Source: Peptostreptococcaceae bacterium
Lineage (GTDB): Bacteria > Bacillota > Clostridia > Peptostreptococcales > Anaerovoracaceae
DNA length: 64,000 nucleotides
Reading direction: 5' to 3'
Assembly (NCBI GenBank): GCA_016650175.1
Contig: JAENWG010000004.1
Coordinates: 18,759-82,758, forward strand
Shown: in pieces, positions 44,517 through 53,990 of the stretch
Numbering within the stretch: position 1 is the stretch's first letter
How the letters are laid out: each line of letters starts with the position of its first letter
Made by a program: the position numbers and the translations under genes
Notes under the pieces: model-generated
What the model was told of the DNA's origin: nothing
Database searches by the model: none
The model's input: the letters and a program-made list of their open reading frames with translations, nothing else

Positions 44517-45236
44517 TTACTTTTTACTCTTTTTCTTATTATTTTTCCCTTGATCCTTCTGCATATCTTTCCTTAATTTGTTCATTCTAATATTAAAGAA
44601 TATTTGAATAAATTGACCGAAAAACCAATATAATGCTAATCCTGCGGGGTATGATCTTGCCAGCCACAATATTGAAACAGGAAAAACATATTTCATTACT
44701 GCTTGCATTGCTTGACCCTGTCCTGCTGCGCCACCGCTATCGGTCATCGCTTTGTTCATAGAAAAAGAAACAAAAGTTGCTATTCCGGCTAAGATAGGTA
44801 ATATCCATAAATCCGGTTGACTCATATCCTTAATCCATAAAAAAGATTCATGAATTGCAAACAACATATTGTCATCAGCAATATATAACATAGGGTTTCT
44901 AAGCAAGGCAAATAGACCCATTATTATAGGCATCTGAATTAACATAGGAAGACAACCACCCGCCGGGTTAAATCCTTCTTCCTTATACAATTCCGATATC
45001 TTTTGATTCATTGTTTCTTTATCATCTGCATATCGATTTTGTATTTCTTTCATTTTTGGTTGTATACTAGACATTGCTGCTGTAGATTTGATTTGCCTAG
45101 CATATAGAGGATAAAGTAATCCTTTTACAATTAAGGTAAGAATTACTAAAGCAAGCCCATAACTACCTACAAAATTGTAAATATAGGTTAATAAATACCC
45201 TAATGGTTTTGCTACTAATCCAAATATACTGTTCAT
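44517..45236 (-). CDS. yidC: Membrane protein insertase YidC/OxaA
   Basis: Inserts and folds membrane proteins with or without SecYEG. The 239-residue protein has five hydrophobic segments in the Gram-positive (SpoIIIJ-like) layout and a short Lys-rich cytoplasmic tail. The first core helix reads LALVILTLIVKGLLYPLY, where Lys takes the place of the usual groove Arg. No lipoprotein Cys is seen at the N-terminus. NPAGGCLPMLIQMPI is the conserved cytoplasmic loop. Confidence 0.94.
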   Translation of the reverse strand: MNSIFGLVAKPLGYLLTYIYNFVGSYGLALVILTLIVKGLLYPLYARQIKSTAAMSSIQPKMKEIQNRYADDKETMNQKISELYKEEGFNPAGGCLPMLIQMPIIMGLFALLRNPMLYIADDNMLFAIHESFLWIKDMSQPDLWILPILAGIATFVSFSMNKAMTDSGGAAGQGQAMQAVMKYVFPVSILWLARSYPAGLALYWFFGQFIQIFFNIRMNKLRKDMQKDQGKNNKKKSKK

Positions 45237-45248
45237 TAACTTCCTCCG

Positions 45249-45479
45249 TTATTTTAATGGATCATAGCCTCCTGGATTTCCAGGATGACATCTTAAAATT
45301 CTCTTGATCCCTAAGTAACTACCCTTTATCGGTCCATATTTTTCAAGAGCTTGAATAAAATATGTACTACATGTAGGGTAAAAACGACATGTAGGCGGAA
45401 AAAGCGGTGAGATAACCTTTTGATAAATCCTAATTATTAAAATTATTATTCTTTTTAATATATTACTTATTATTTTCAT
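45249..45479 (-). CDS. yidD: YidD membrane protein insertion efficiency factor
   Basis: Small (76-residue) protein thought to aid YidC-dependent insertion. From the ATG at 45479 it begins [20 protein letters not shown] and contains the conserved [21 protein letters not shown] and [16 protein letters not shown] stretches with their cysteines. The start overlaps rnpA by 17 bases and has no good ribosome binding site, so it is probably coupled. Confidence 0.94.
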   Translation of the reverse strand: MKIISNILKRIIILIIRIYQKVISPLFPPTCRFYPTCSTYFIQALEKYGPIKGSYLGIKRILRCHPGNPGGYDPLK

Positions 45480-45813
45480 TATACAGCCCGTGCGATCTTT
45501 TAATAGCACTCCTCAGCGACTTCTTTACTTCCATACATTTCACTTCGTTTATTGTTTTACGAGCCACAATTACTATATCATAACCTTCTGTGATTTTTAC
45601 ATCTGTTAATCTATATGCTTCTCGCATCAGCCTTCTTGCTCGACTTCTTCTTACACTGTTTCCTACTTTTTTACTGGCTAGAAAAGCAATTCTGTTGTAC
45701 GACAAGTTATTCTTCTTATATAACAAGACTAAATACTTATCGCTCTTCGATTTTCCGTATTTATATACGGCATCAAAATCTCTTTGATTTCTTAATATGT
45801 ATTTACTAAACAT
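45463..45813 (-). CDS. rnpA: Ribonuclease P protein component
   Basis: Protein subunit of RNase P, which removes tRNA 5' leaders. The 116-residue basic protein has the RNR-type motif as [18 protein letters not shown] (about residues 51-68). It lies four bases after rpmH in the universally conserved rpmH-rnpA pair. The RNA subunit gene is not in this window. Confidence 0.95.
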   Translation of the reverse strand: MFSKYILRNQRDFDAVYKYGKSKSDKYLVLLYKKNNLSYNRIAFLASKKVGNSVRRSRARRLMREAYRLTDVKITEGYDIVIVARKTINEVKCMEVKKSLRSAIKRSHGLYNENNK

Positions 45814-45817
45814 ACAA

Positions 45818-45952
45818 TTAAGCGGTTAAACTTTTTCTTCCTCTAGCTCTTCTTCTTTTTAACACGTTTCTTCCATTTTTAGTGCTCATTCTTTTTCTGA
45901 ATCCGTGTTCCATCATTCTGTGCCTTTTTTTAGGCTGGTAAGTTTGTTTCAT
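45818..45952 (-). CDS. rpmH: 50S ribosomal protein L34
   Basis: Found by translation of the short gap beside rnpA: 44 residues starting [18 protein letters not shown] and ending [12 protein letters not shown]. This is the full-length L34 consensus pattern. GGAGG lies just upstream of the ATG at 45952, and a consensus promoter is at 46012-46040. First gene of the rpmH-rnpA-yidD-yidC-jag operon. Confidence 0.97.
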   Translation of the reverse strand: MKQTYQPKKRHRMMEHGFRKRMSTKNGRNVLKRRRARGRKSLTA

Positions 45953-46011
45953 TTTTTTCCTCCTTATTTTTTTCGTGCAATCTAAATTTCAATCTACACA
46001 TATGCCCTAAT

Positions 46012-46040
46012 ATTATACTAATTCACTTCTTTAATGTCAA
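46012..46040 (-). promoter_or_regulatory. Perfect-consensus promoter of rpmH
   Basis: On the minus strand TTGACA (46040-46035) and TATAAT (46017-46012) are separated by exactly 17 bases. Both hexamers match the sigma-A consensus fully. The leader to rpmH is about 55 bases. Confidence 0.9.
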
Positions 46041-46160
46041 CCTGGTTACTTGATTTCTTTCTTTTTATTTATATATTTATATATTTATTTATATATATTG
46101 GCCAATAATAACTATATTTAGTCGTTTTTCCACTATTTATGCACAAAGTTTTCCATACCT

Positions 46161-46169
46161 TGTGGATAA
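46161..46169 (-). other. DnaA box
   Basis: TGTGGATAA, the exact reverse complement of the DnaA box TTATCCACA, about 100 bases before dnaA. Confidence 0.9.
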
Positions 46170-46206
46170 CTATATAAATAGCCCAGTTTATATAATTATT
46201 TACACC

Positions 46207-46235
46207 TTGTAAATGTGGATAACTTTATGTAAAAT
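46207..46235 (+). promoter_or_regulatory. Predicted dnaA promoter
   Basis: TTGTAA at 46207-46212 and TAAAAT at 46230-46235 with a 17-base spacer; the start point would be near 46242, giving a 25-base leader with AGGAG at 46253-46257. Confidence 0.6.
46214..46222 (-). other. DnaA box inside the dnaA promoter
   Basis: Second exact TGTGGATAA. It lies within the 17-base spacer of the predicted dnaA promoter, so DnaA bound here would block its own transcription. Confidence 0.88.
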
Positions 46236-46266
46236 AGGTGTATAAATCTATTAGGAGTTATTAATT

Positions 46267-47616
46267 GTGAATATTGAGAAAATTTGGAAAGACATACTTA
46301 ACATTATCGAAAAAAATACTACTGAAATCAGTTTTAGTACATGGATCAAACCTCTCTTCGTCTACAAAATAGACGATAATATTAAAATTGTTTATCTTTC
46401 TACAAAAGAAGATTATGTTATTAAAATTATTAAAAACAGATATATTCATTTACTTGAACAAAGTTTCAAGGAAATTCTTCAAGAAGATTACCGCGTTGTA
46501 ATTAAATCTGAAGATGAATATAAAAAAACTGATTTGCCTGATCCTAAAAAGCCTGTTAAAAAACCTGTAAATCCTTTTAATAAGGATAAGTTGTTTAACC
46601 CAAGGCTTAATTTTGATAATTTTGTTGTTGGTAATAGTAATAAATATGCTCACGCAGCTTCTCTTGCCGTTGCCGAATCTCCTTCTGAGACGTATAACCC
46701 TTTATTTATTTACGGTGGTTCCGGACTTGGTAAAACACATTTAATGCATGCTATTGGTACTTTTTTAATAGAAAACAATGCAGATATCAACGTACTTTAT
46801 GTTTCTTCGGAAATGTTTACTAATGAATTTATTAAAGCTTTATCTGAAAAAAAAATGGAAGAATTTAAAAATAAATATAGAAAAGTAGACGTTCTTTTAA
46901 TTGATGATATTCAGTTTTTAGAAGGTAAAGAAACAATGCAGGAAGAATTTTTCCATACATTTAATACACTTTACGAAGCAAATAAACAAATCGTAATTAC
47001 CAGTGATAGATCACCAAATAATTTAGTTAATTTATCTGAAAGACTTCGTTCGCGCTTTTCTTGGAACTTAATTGCTGATTTAAAACCTGCTGATTATGAA
47101 ACTCGTGTTGCTATATTAAGAAGAAAGGCTGAAAACAGTGGACTTACGTATACTGACGAAGTTAATAGCGTATGTTGCTTTATAGCTGAAAAAATTACTA
47201 ACAATATCAGAGAACTTGAAGGTGCCTTTAATAGAGTTGTTAGTTTTGCTACTCTTTTAGATGAAGAATTAAATGTTAATTTTGCTAAAGGTTTATTAAA
47301 AGATATATTTAATAATTCGAATTTAACCGTAAGACCTGAAAAAATTAAAAAAGAAGTTGCTAAATATTATAAATTAAAGGTTTCTGATTTAGATTCTAAA
47401 AAAAGAACTGTTAATATAACTTATCCAAGGCAAATTGCCATGTATTTATGTAGAACGCTTACAGATCTTTCTTTACCAAGTATAGGTAAATTGTTTGGGG
47501 GAAAACATTATTCCACAGTTATTCATTCTTGTGATAAAATACAGAAGGAATTAATACTTAAACCAGAGCTTAAATCAGATATTGAAGATTTAAAAAAACT
47601 AATTAATGATAATTAA
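46267..47616 (+). CDS. dnaA: Chromosomal replication initiator DnaA
   Basis: AAA+ protein that binds DnaA boxes and opens oriC. The 449-residue protein starts at GTG 46267, nine bases after AGGAG. Domain I covers about 1-80, a short Lys/Pro-rich linker 85-108, the AAA+ domain about 110-325 with Walker A GGSGLGKT (150-157) and VLLIDDIQFL, and the C-terminal DNA-binding domain about 335-449 with the signature GGKHYSTVIHSCDKI. First gene of the plus-strand arm. Confidence 0.98.
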   Translation: MNIEKIWKDILNIIEKNTTEISFSTWIKPLFVYKIDDNIKIVYLSTKEDYVIKIIKNRYIHLLEQSFKEILQEDYRVVIKSEDEYKKTDLPDPKKPVKKPVNPFNKDKLFNPRLNFDNFVVGNSNKYAHAASLAVAESPSETYNPLFIYGGSGLGKTHLMHAIGTFLIENNADINVLYVSSEMFTNEFIKALSEKKMEEFKNKYRKVDVLLIDDIQFLEGKETMQEEFFHTFNTLYEANKQIVITSDRSPNNLVNLSERLRSRFSWNLIADLKPADYETRVAILRRKAENSGLTYTDEVNSVCCFIAEKITNNIRELEGAFNRVVSFATLLDEELNVNFAKGLLKDIFNNSNLTVRPEKIKKEVAKYYKLKVSDLDSKKRTVNITYPRQIAMYLCRTLTDLSLPSIGKLFGGKHYSTVIHSCDKIQKELILKPELKSDIEDLKKLINDN

Positions 47617-47775
47617 CTATCAACATTACATAACAGGATATTAACAGAGTTGTCATTAGAAAAAAACTAACAAAAAACGGTGCGTTTTAAATATATACAA
47701 ACGTTTTCCACTGTTTCCACATACCCTACTACTATTACTACTATAATTAATATATGAATAAAAGGAGTTTTCACT
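47617..47775 (+). other. oriC: oriC, downstream part: dnaA-dnaN spacer with DnaA-box-like repeats
   Basis: TTTTCCACT (47704-47712) and GTTTCCACA (47713-47721) are two abutting 9-mers, each two mismatches from the DnaA box and in the same direction. Placement between dnaA and dnaN matches the second box cluster of bipartite Firmicutes origins. The spacer also carries the dnaN ribosome binding site (AAAGGAG). Confidence 0.55.
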
Positions 47776-48885
47776 ATGAAAATCAACTGTAATCAAGCTG
47801 TTTTATCTAAAACTTTAAACGTAGTTTCTAAAGCTGTTCCTACAAGAACAACATCAAAAATATTAGAAGGAATATTATTAATTGCTAAAGACGGTAAATT
47901 AATATTATCTGCTACTGATACTAATATTCTTATAGAAGAAACAATTGATGTTGAAGTTATAGAAGAAGGAGAACTAATAGTTCCTTCTAAACTTTTTACA
48001 AATATTGTTAGAATGTTACCTAATGAAAACATTTCATTGACTTTTAGCGATGAAAGTAAAGAGCTATTGGTTACTTGTAAAAACTCAATTTCTAAACTTA
48101 TTGGTTTTTCATCAGATGAGTACCCAAAAATAAAAACCGAAAACATAAAGACAAAAATTAATATAAACAAAAACCTTTTTAAAAAAATGGTTCAAAAAAC
48201 AGCATTTTCTGCTAGTGTAGAAGAAGCAAAAGGTGTTTTAATTGGAGTATTAATAGAAATAAGTGAAAATGAAATAAAAATGGTTGCTATAGATGGTTTT
48301 AGAATGGCTATAAATAAAAGTGAAATTAAAGGTACTGAAAAAACAGAAATAATTGTACCTGCGAAATTACTTTTAGACGTTAGTAAAATTATTAATAGTG
48401 ATGAAGAAGATGAAAATGAAATATTAATTCAAACAAATAATAATAAAATAGTATTTAATTTTGACAATACAAAAGTTATAATTAATCTTTTAAACGGTGA
48501 ATTTATAAAATATAATAATATAGTTCCTAAAAATAATGATATCTCTATAAGAGTAATGAAGAGCGAATTATCTGAATGTATTGAAAGAGCTGCTATTCTA
48601 ACAAATGAATTAAACCATAATTTAATAAAGTTTAGTATTAAAGATACAGAAATGGAATTATCTTCTTTATCTGAAGTTGGAAAAATAAATGAAATAATAG
48701 AAATAATAAAAGATGGTCCGGATATAGAAATAGGTTTTAATTCAAGGTACTTAATTGATTTATTAAAAGTTATAGAAGATGAAGAAATAATGATATATAT
48801 GACAAACAGTGTTAGTCCTTGTTTGATAAAACCTCTTACTGGTGATAAATACGTTTATTTAATATTGCCTGTAAGAATTAATTAA
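47776..48885 (+). CDS. dnaN: DNA polymerase III beta sliding clamp
   Basis: Ring-shaped processivity factor of the replicase. The 369-residue length and three repeated clamp folds (about 1-120, 125-245, 250-369) are standard; family landmarks include the N-terminal MKINCNQAVLSKTLNVVSKAV (first residues) and the C-terminal LIKPLTGDKYVYLILPVR. The gene is very A-rich, like recF. Confidence 0.97.
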   Translation: MKINCNQAVLSKTLNVVSKAVPTRTTSKILEGILLIAKDGKLILSATDTNILIEETIDVEVIEEGELIVPSKLFTNIVRMLPNENISLTFSDESKELLVTCKNSISKLIGFSSDEYPKIKTENIKTKININKNLFKKMVQKTAFSASVEEAKGVLIGVLIEISENEIKMVAIDGFRMAINKSEIKGTEKTEIIVPAKLLLDVSKIINSDEEDENEILIQTNNNKIVFNFDNTKVIINLLNGEFIKYNNIVPKNNDISIRVMKSELSECIERAAILTNELNHNLIKFSIKDTEMELSSLSEVGKINEIIEIIKDGPDIEIGFNSRYLIDLLKVIEDEEIMIYMTNSVSPCLIKPLTGDKYVYLILPVRIN

Positions 48886-48896
48886 ATGGGGAAATA

Positions 48897-49979
48897 ATGA
48901 TAATTAAAAGCATTTATTTAGAAAACTTTAGAAATTACGAAAAACTTGAAGTTGAATTTAATGAAAAAGTAAATATATTAATAGGAAATAATGCCCAAGG
49001 AAAAACAAATTTAATTGAAGCTATATATTTAAGTTCAATGTCAAAATCTTTTAGAACAAATACATCTAGTGATCTTGTAAGTTTTAATAAAGAATTTGCA
49101 AAAGTCAAAGTTAAAGTCAAAGATGATGATATTGATAGAAATGTTGAAATAAGAATTGATAATAATTCTAAGAAAATAATAAAAAAGAACGGTAAAATTA
49201 TTAGAAAAACATCCGAACTGTTTAATAATATAATAATTGTTGTTTTTTCTCCTGATGATCTATCAATTGTTAAAAATGATCCAATTAAAAGAAGAACTTT
49301 TATAGATAGAGAACTTTGCCAATTAAAACCAAAATATTATTTAGCGTTAACAAGTTATAATAAAACATTAAAACAAAAAAATGCATTACTAAAAGAAAGA
49401 AAATTTAATGATAATTTAATTGAAGTTTTAGATTCACAGTTAGCTAAATATGGAACTATTATTAGTAAATACAGGAAAGTATTTTGTTTAGAGCTTTGTA
49501 ATATAAGTAATAAATTACAAAAAAGTATAACTGATGATAAAGAAGAACTAGTCATAAAATATATTAATAACTTTAAAAACAATGAAATCACAGAAGAAAA
49601 TTTATATAATATATTAAAAGAAAATAGAAAAAAAGATATGGAAAAAGGATATACCACAGTAGGTCCTCATCGAGATGATATTAGTTTTTATATTAATGGC
49701 ATAGATGTTAAAAAATATGGATCGCAAGGTCAACAAAGAACGTGTGCATTAACTTTAAAACTGGCAGAAATAGAAATAATAAAAAATGAAACAGAAAAAT
49801 ATCCAATATTACTTCTTGATGATGTTCTTTCAGAATTAGACAGCGAAAGACAAGAAAAACTTATTAGTCACCTTGATATGGTACAACTTTTCATAACAAC
49901 GACGGATATTCCAAAGCAATATAAAGATAACAATGAGATAAAAATAATTAAAATAAAAAAAGGTACAGTTTATAATTAA
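48897..49979 (+). CDS. recF: DNA replication and repair protein RecF
   Basis: SMC-like ATPase that helps load RecA at single-strand gaps. The 360-residue protein has Walker A IGNNAQGKTNL (about residues 28-38), the ABC signature YGSQGQQRT near 280 and Walker B LLLDDVLSELD near 305. GGGGAAA precedes the ATG, 11 bases after dnaN. The small S4-domain gene (yaaA/rlbA) that usually separates dnaN and recF in Firmicutes is absent. Instead of gyrB, an opposite-strand methionine operon follows. Confidence 0.96.
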   Translation: MIIKSIYLENFRNYEKLEVEFNEKVNILIGNNAQGKTNLIEAIYLSSMSKSFRTNTSSDLVSFNKEFAKVKVKVKDDDIDRNVEIRIDNNSKKIIKKNGKIIRKTSELFNNIIIVVFSPDDLSIVKNDPIKRRTFIDRELCQLKPKYYLALTSYNKTLKQKNALLKERKFNDNLIEVLDSQLAKYGTIISKYRKVFCLELCNISNKLQKSITDDKEELVIKYINNFKNNEITEENLYNILKENRKKDMEKGYTTVGPHRDDISFYINGIDVKKYGSQGQQRTCALTLKLAEIEIIKNETEKYPILLLDDVLSELDSERQEKLISHLDMVQLFITTTDIPKQYKDNNEIKIIKIKKGTVYN

Positions 49980-49997
49980 TAAACCGCACCTTTTTTA
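49957..49997. terminator. Bidirectional terminator between recF and metH
   Basis: An A-rich run with GGTACAGTTTAT pairs with ATAAACCGCACC (two mismatches) and then TTTTTT. The left arm includes the last recF codons; read on the minus strand it also ends in a T run, serving metH. Confidence 0.75.
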
Positions 49998-52379
49998 TTA
50001 TTTAATATTAAATACTTTATTTGCTACTTCGACTGTTTCTCGTGCATCTTTACAATAATAGTCAGCATCAATTTTTTTTGCGTAATCAGGGGTAAGTACT
50101 GCACCACCGACTACGATTATACAATCCAAATTAGCTTCCCTTAGCTGTTTAATAGTTTCTTCCATACTTATAACCGTGGTGGTCATTAAAGCGCTAAGAC
50201 CGACCAGTTTTATGTTTTCTTTTATTACTGTTTCAACAATCTCTTCAGGCTGTACATCTTTGCCTAAATCAAACACTTCAAATCCATAATTTTCAAGAAT
50301 AACTTTTACTATATTTTTTCCTATATCATGTATATCACCTTTTACAGTAGCTAATAAAACTTTTCCGTTTGATATAGTAGGCATACCACTTTTTAATAGC
50401 TGCTCTTTAATAATAACAAAGGATTTTTTAACAGTTTCCGCCGACCTTATTAGTTGAGGAAGATATATATCACCATCATTAAAAGCTTGTCCAACTATAT
50501 TTAAAGCTGGTATTAAATATTCATCTACAATAACCATAGGGTCAGAGTCTTTTAACATTAATGCGGTTACAGCTTCCACTTCATCTTTTAAACCTTTTAT
50601 GATTATAGTTTGTAAATCTTTATTGGATTCACTAGTGTTTTTTTCTTCAATCAAGTTAGATAAGTCTGTAGAATCCATATAGTTTATGTAGTTTTTAGAA
50701 TCTATATCAATAGAACTTAAAACCTCAAAAGCTTTTATATGACCAACAATTTCAGGTGCAGTTGGATCAGTTATTGGAACATCTAGACCATATGTCATTG
50801 CCATTACGAGAAAGGTTTTATTTAGCATATGTCTATTAGGCAATCCAAAGGAAACATTACTCGCACCAAGCGTTGTACGTACATTGTAATTATCTTTAAC
50901 CTTTTTTATACCTTTAAGAGTTTCCAAGACACCTTCTTGTTGAGCAGAAGCAGTAAGAACGAGGTTATCGATAAAAAGACGTTCTTCATCTATACCATAT
51001 TTTTTAGCTTCTTTAATAATTTTTTCGGCAATTTCAAAACGCTTTTCACAAGTAGCAGGGATTCCATCTTCATCCAGGGTTAAAGCAATCAAGGAAGCTC
51101 CATATTTACGAGCAATAGGAAAAATTTTATCCATATTAATTTGTTTACCGTTTACTGAATTTATTATTGTTTTACCACAATAGAGCCTACAAGCAGCTTC
51201 AATTACATCTGTCTTGGCACTATCTATTTGCAGAGGAACTTTAACTATTCCGGCAAGTTCTTTAATGACGCTAACCATTGCATCCTTTTCGTCTATTTCA
51301 GGAAGACCAACATTAATATCTAAAATATCTGCGCCGGCGTCAACCTGAGTCATTGCTTCGTTCAGTATAAAATCCATTTTATTTAATTTTAAAGCTTCTT
51401 TTATTTTCTTTTTCCCGGTAGGATTAATTCTTTCTCCTATAATTTTTACTCGCCCATCAATTATTACGGTTTGTGTAGAAGAGCACACAGCAGTTTTTCG
51501 CTTTACGTTTCGTTTTACGACAGGCTTTCCACCGAAGGAAGTTTTGAGAAGTTTAGTAAAATCAGGAGTAGTACCACAACAGCCACCAACAATAGCAACA
51601 CCTTTAGTAATTGACGGTTTTATGAATTCAGTAAATTCTTCTTTTTCAAGTTCGAAAACCGTCTCATTATTTTCCAGTGTAGGAAGACCAGCATTTGGTT
51701 GTACTATAACTGGAATAAGAGAACAATTAAGAATTTCCTCAATAATTGGAGCTAATTCTTTTGGTCCTAAAGAACAATTTACACCCAAAGCATCGATGCC
51801 TAGGTCTTGTACTACATTAACAAATGTTGTAGCATCAGTACCAGTAAGCGTTCTTCCGTTATCTTGAAAAGTCATTGTACAAAACACAGGAAGATTAGAA
51901 TTTTCCTTGCAAGCAAGAATTGCAGCTCTGGTTTCTTGTAAATCAGAAAATGTTTCAATAAGAATTAAATCGACACCTGACTTTACACCAGCAATTACCT
52001 GTTCTTTAAAGAGTTCATAAGCTTCTTCGAAACTTAAAGAACCTATAGGTTCAAGGAGTTTACCCGTGGGACCAATATCTAAGGCTATAAGCTGGTTAGT
52101 AATAACCGCTCGTATATTTTCTACAGCTGCAGCTATTATTTCATCCACAGTGTAAGGTGTATTGCTTATTTTTAAAGAATTAGCACCAAAGGTATTAGTA
52201 GTAATAATATCAGCGCCTGCATCTACGTATTCCTTGTGAATTTTTTTAAGTACGTCTGGTTTTTCAATATTATATAACTCGGGGAGTTCACCACCGACTA
52301 AACCTTCCTTTTGAAGCATAGTGCCCATAGCACCGTCAAATATTAATACCTTTTTATTTAGTGTTTTGAGTAGTTCCAC
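49998..52379 (-). CDS. metH: Cobalamin-dependent methionine synthase, without activation domain
   Basis: Transfers a methyl group from methyl-tetrahydrofolate via cobalamin to homocysteine. I place the start at GTG 52379, eight bases from AAAGGAGG, giving 793 residues; nine further in-frame codons lie upstream but have no such site. Domains: homocysteine-binding (about 1-290; DGAMGTML, zinc cysteines in VNCSLG and GGCCGTTP), pterin-binding (about 310-570, GERINPTGKKK), cap (about 590-680) and B12-binding with cobalt-ligand His in GDIHDIGKNI. The SAM-binding reactivation domain is encoded by the preceding gene, as often in Clostridia. Confidence 0.95.
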   Translation of the reverse strand: MELLKTLNKKVLIFDGAMGTMLQKEGLVGGELPELYNIEKPDVLKKIHKEYVDAGADIITTNTFGANSLKISNTPYTVDEIIAAAVENIRAVITNQLIALDIGPTGKLLEPIGSLSFEEAYELFKEQVIAGVKSGVDLILIETFSDLQETRAAILACKENSNLPVFCTMTFQDNGRTLTGTDATTFVNVVQDLGIDALGVNCSLGPKELAPIIEEILNCSLIPVIVQPNAGLPTLENNETVFELEKEEFTEFIKPSITKGVAIVGGCCGTTPDFTKLLKTSFGGKPVVKRNVKRKTAVCSSTQTVIIDGRVKIIGERINPTGKKKIKEALKLNKMDFILNEAMTQVDAGADILDINVGLPEIDEKDAMVSVIKELAGIVKVPLQIDSAKTDVIEAACRLYCGKTIINSVNGKQINMDKIFPIARKYGASLIALTLDEDGIPATCEKRFEIAEKIIKEAKKYGIDEERLFIDNLVLTASAQQEGVLETLKGIKKVKDNYNVRTTLGASNVSFGLPNRHMLNKTFLVMAMTYGLDVPITDPTAPEIVGHIKAFEVLSSIDIDSKNYINYMDSTDLSNLIEEKNTSESNKDLQTIIIKGLKDEVEAVTALMLKDSDPMVIVDEYLIPALNIVGQAFNDGDIYLPQLIRSAETVKKSFVIIKEQLLKSGMPTISNGKVLLATVKGDIHDIGKNIVKVILENYGFEVFDLGKDVQPEEIVETVIKENIKLVGLSALMTTTVISMEETIKQLREANLDCIIVVGGAVLTPDYAKKIDADYYCKDARETVEVANKVFNIK

Positions 52380-53040
52380 AGTATTTGCCTCCTTTTCTAA
52401 GCTCACATATATTTCTAATAGAACAATAAGCGCATCGATCTTCTGAGTTTTTATATGGTGTTCGTTGAAGCCCTATGAATGCAGTAATTGATTTACGGGG
52501 AATTAACAAATGAGTATCATTAGTTGTAAGACCTATTCGTTTTTGTGCTTGTAGTATATCAAGAATTGTTGGTTGAACCTCAAGGCCTACATCTCCATAA
52601 CCAGGAGAGAAACGCATAGTCATATAAAAGCCTTTGTCCAAATAAGTTTTTGAAAGTTTTAAATTAACATCATCGAGATAACTTTCGATATATGCAGCTG
52701 AGACAGCATCATATAAAATGCCGTCTTCAATGTTGCTCTTAGAAAACTGCTTGAGTTTTTGTTCAATCTCAATACCAAGTGTACAGGCTAATATAATGCA
52801 CTTTTCAGAATCCTTTAATACTGTGGATAAATTTTGACTATTAATTGAAAGTATAGTACCTGTAAATAATATGGTGCTCTTTTTTATAGAGACATCATAA
52901 ACACCATAAATATGCCTAGGAGTATAGTCGTGTTTTATTTCCTCTAGTATTTTTCCGATTTTATTTTCGCTTATAGAATCTAAGATAGTGCTTGAACCCA
53001 AGTATTTTCTTATATCTTTAAGAAGTTTAGCTTCATTCAA
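52354..53040 (-). CDS. Separate MetH reactivation-domain protein
   Basis: The 228-residue protein resembles the C-terminal activation domain of MetH, which uses SAM and an electron donor to rescue oxidised cobalamin. RFSPGYGDVGLEVQPTIL (about residues 142-159) is the SAM-binding segment. The C-terminus has CAYCSIRNIC plus YCG, a Cys cluster that could hold a metal or Fe-S centre. Its 3' end overlaps metH, and its start abuts the metF stop. Together with metH it rebuilds a full-length enzyme from two chains. Confidence 0.87.
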   Translation of the reverse strand: MNEAKLLKDIRKYLGSSTILDSISENKIGKILEEIKHDYTPRHIYGVYDVSIKKSTILFTGTILSINSQNLSTVLKDSEKCIILACTLGIEIEQKLKQFSKSNIEDGILYDAVSAAYIESYLDDVNLKLSKTYLDKGFYMTMRFSPGYGDVGLEVQPTILDILQAQKRIGLTTNDTHLLIPRKSITAFIGLQRTPYKNSEDRCAYCSIRNICELRKGGKYCGTTQNTK

Positions 53041-53937
53041 TTAAATCACCTTATCTTCGGTTAATACTTTTCGTATTGTTGAGATATTATTCATTATTTC
53101 TTTTGTTGTATTGGGTTTGTTCATTGTATATAGATGTATACCATCAATTCCCCAGGACAAAAGGTCAACAATTTGTTCTGTAGCATATGCCGTTCCTGCT
53201 TCTTTTAGAGCTTCAGGATTATGTTCGAACTTGTCCAAAATTCTCTGAAATTTAGGAGGAATACTGCAACCTGATAACTGAACAATCCTATTCATCTGAT
53301 TTATATTAAGCACAGGCATAATACCTGCAGATATAGGGACGTTTATACCCATTGAATCTATTTTTTCCATGAAACTATAAAAAATTTCATTATCAAAAAA
53401 CATTTGCGTAATTAGAAAGTCAACAGAACTATCAACTTTCTGTTTGAGATAGTTTAAATCGGCTTCCTTGCTTATAGCTTCGATATGTCCTTCGGTATAA
53501 CAAGCAGCACCAATAGAAAAATTGTTTTGATTATTTATACGAGATATAAGATCTTTCGCATATCGAAAATGCAAAGGATCTGGAAAGTCGAAGTCAGGAT
53601 CTTCTGGAATATCCCCTCTCATTGCAAGGATGTTTTCTAAATTATTGTCTTTTAACTCCTTTAAAATCCCATCTATCTCAGCCTTGGTACTTGATACACA
53701 CGTTAAATGTGCTAAAGCCTCAATATTAAACTTGTTCTTAATTGTTGATGCAATCTCAACGGTTCTATCCTTTGAACTACCACCTGCGCCATAAGTAACG
53801 CTAATAAAATCTGGATTTAGATCGCTCAGAGATTCTATTGTCTCATAGATAGACTCAATTGGATAATCTCTTTTTGGCGGAAAAATTTCAAAAGAAATTA
53901 CTGGCTTTTTTTCTTTATATAAATCTTTTATCATCAT
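53041..53937 (-). CDS. metF: Methylenetetrahydrofolate reductase
   Basis: Reduces methylene-THF to methyl-THF, the methyl donor for MetH. The 298-residue TIM barrel starts MMIKDLYKEKKPVISFEIFPPK (ATG-ATG; either could initiate) and has SVTYGAGGSSKDRT (about residues 46-59), NILAMRGD and QMFFDNEIF. AAGGA precedes the start. No metV-like gene is beside it; its electron donor cannot be told from sequence. Confidence 0.95.
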   Translation of the reverse strand: MMIKDLYKEKKPVISFEIFPPKRDYPIESIYETIESLSDLNPDFISVTYGAGGSSKDRTVEIASTIKNKFNIEALAHLTCVSSTKAEIDGILKELKDNNLENILAMRGDIPEDPDFDFPDPLHFRYAKDLISRINNQNNFSIGAACYTEGHIEAISKEADLNYLKQKVDSSVDFLITQMFFDNEIFYSFMEKIDSMGINVPISAGIMPVLNINQMNRIVQLSGCSIPPKFQRILDKFEHNPEALKEAGTAYATEQIVDLLSWGIDGIHLYTMNKPNTTKEIMNNISTIRKVLTEDKVI

Positions 53938-53990
53938 AATAACAGTCCTTTCAATAAGTATCTTAAATTTTTAATTGTAATTGGTGGAGA

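Larger units (their letters stand above)
46041..46266. other. oriC: oriC, upstream part: AT-rich unwinding region and DnaA boxes
   Basis: The 314-base gap between divergent rpmH and dnaA. A nearly pure A/T tract with repeated TTTATATA units (46065-46099) is a candidate unwinding element. Two exact DnaA boxes (46161-46169 and 46214-46222) and a weaker TTTTCCACT (46126-46134) follow. Gene polarity switches here, and dnaA, dnaN and the parS sites are adjacent, all as expected of a clostridial origin. Confidence 0.85.

Noticed and set aside
49980..52380. Cobalamin riboswitch for metH
   Set aside because: The operon head carries a clear SAM-I switch, and no B12-box sequence was seen inside the operon.
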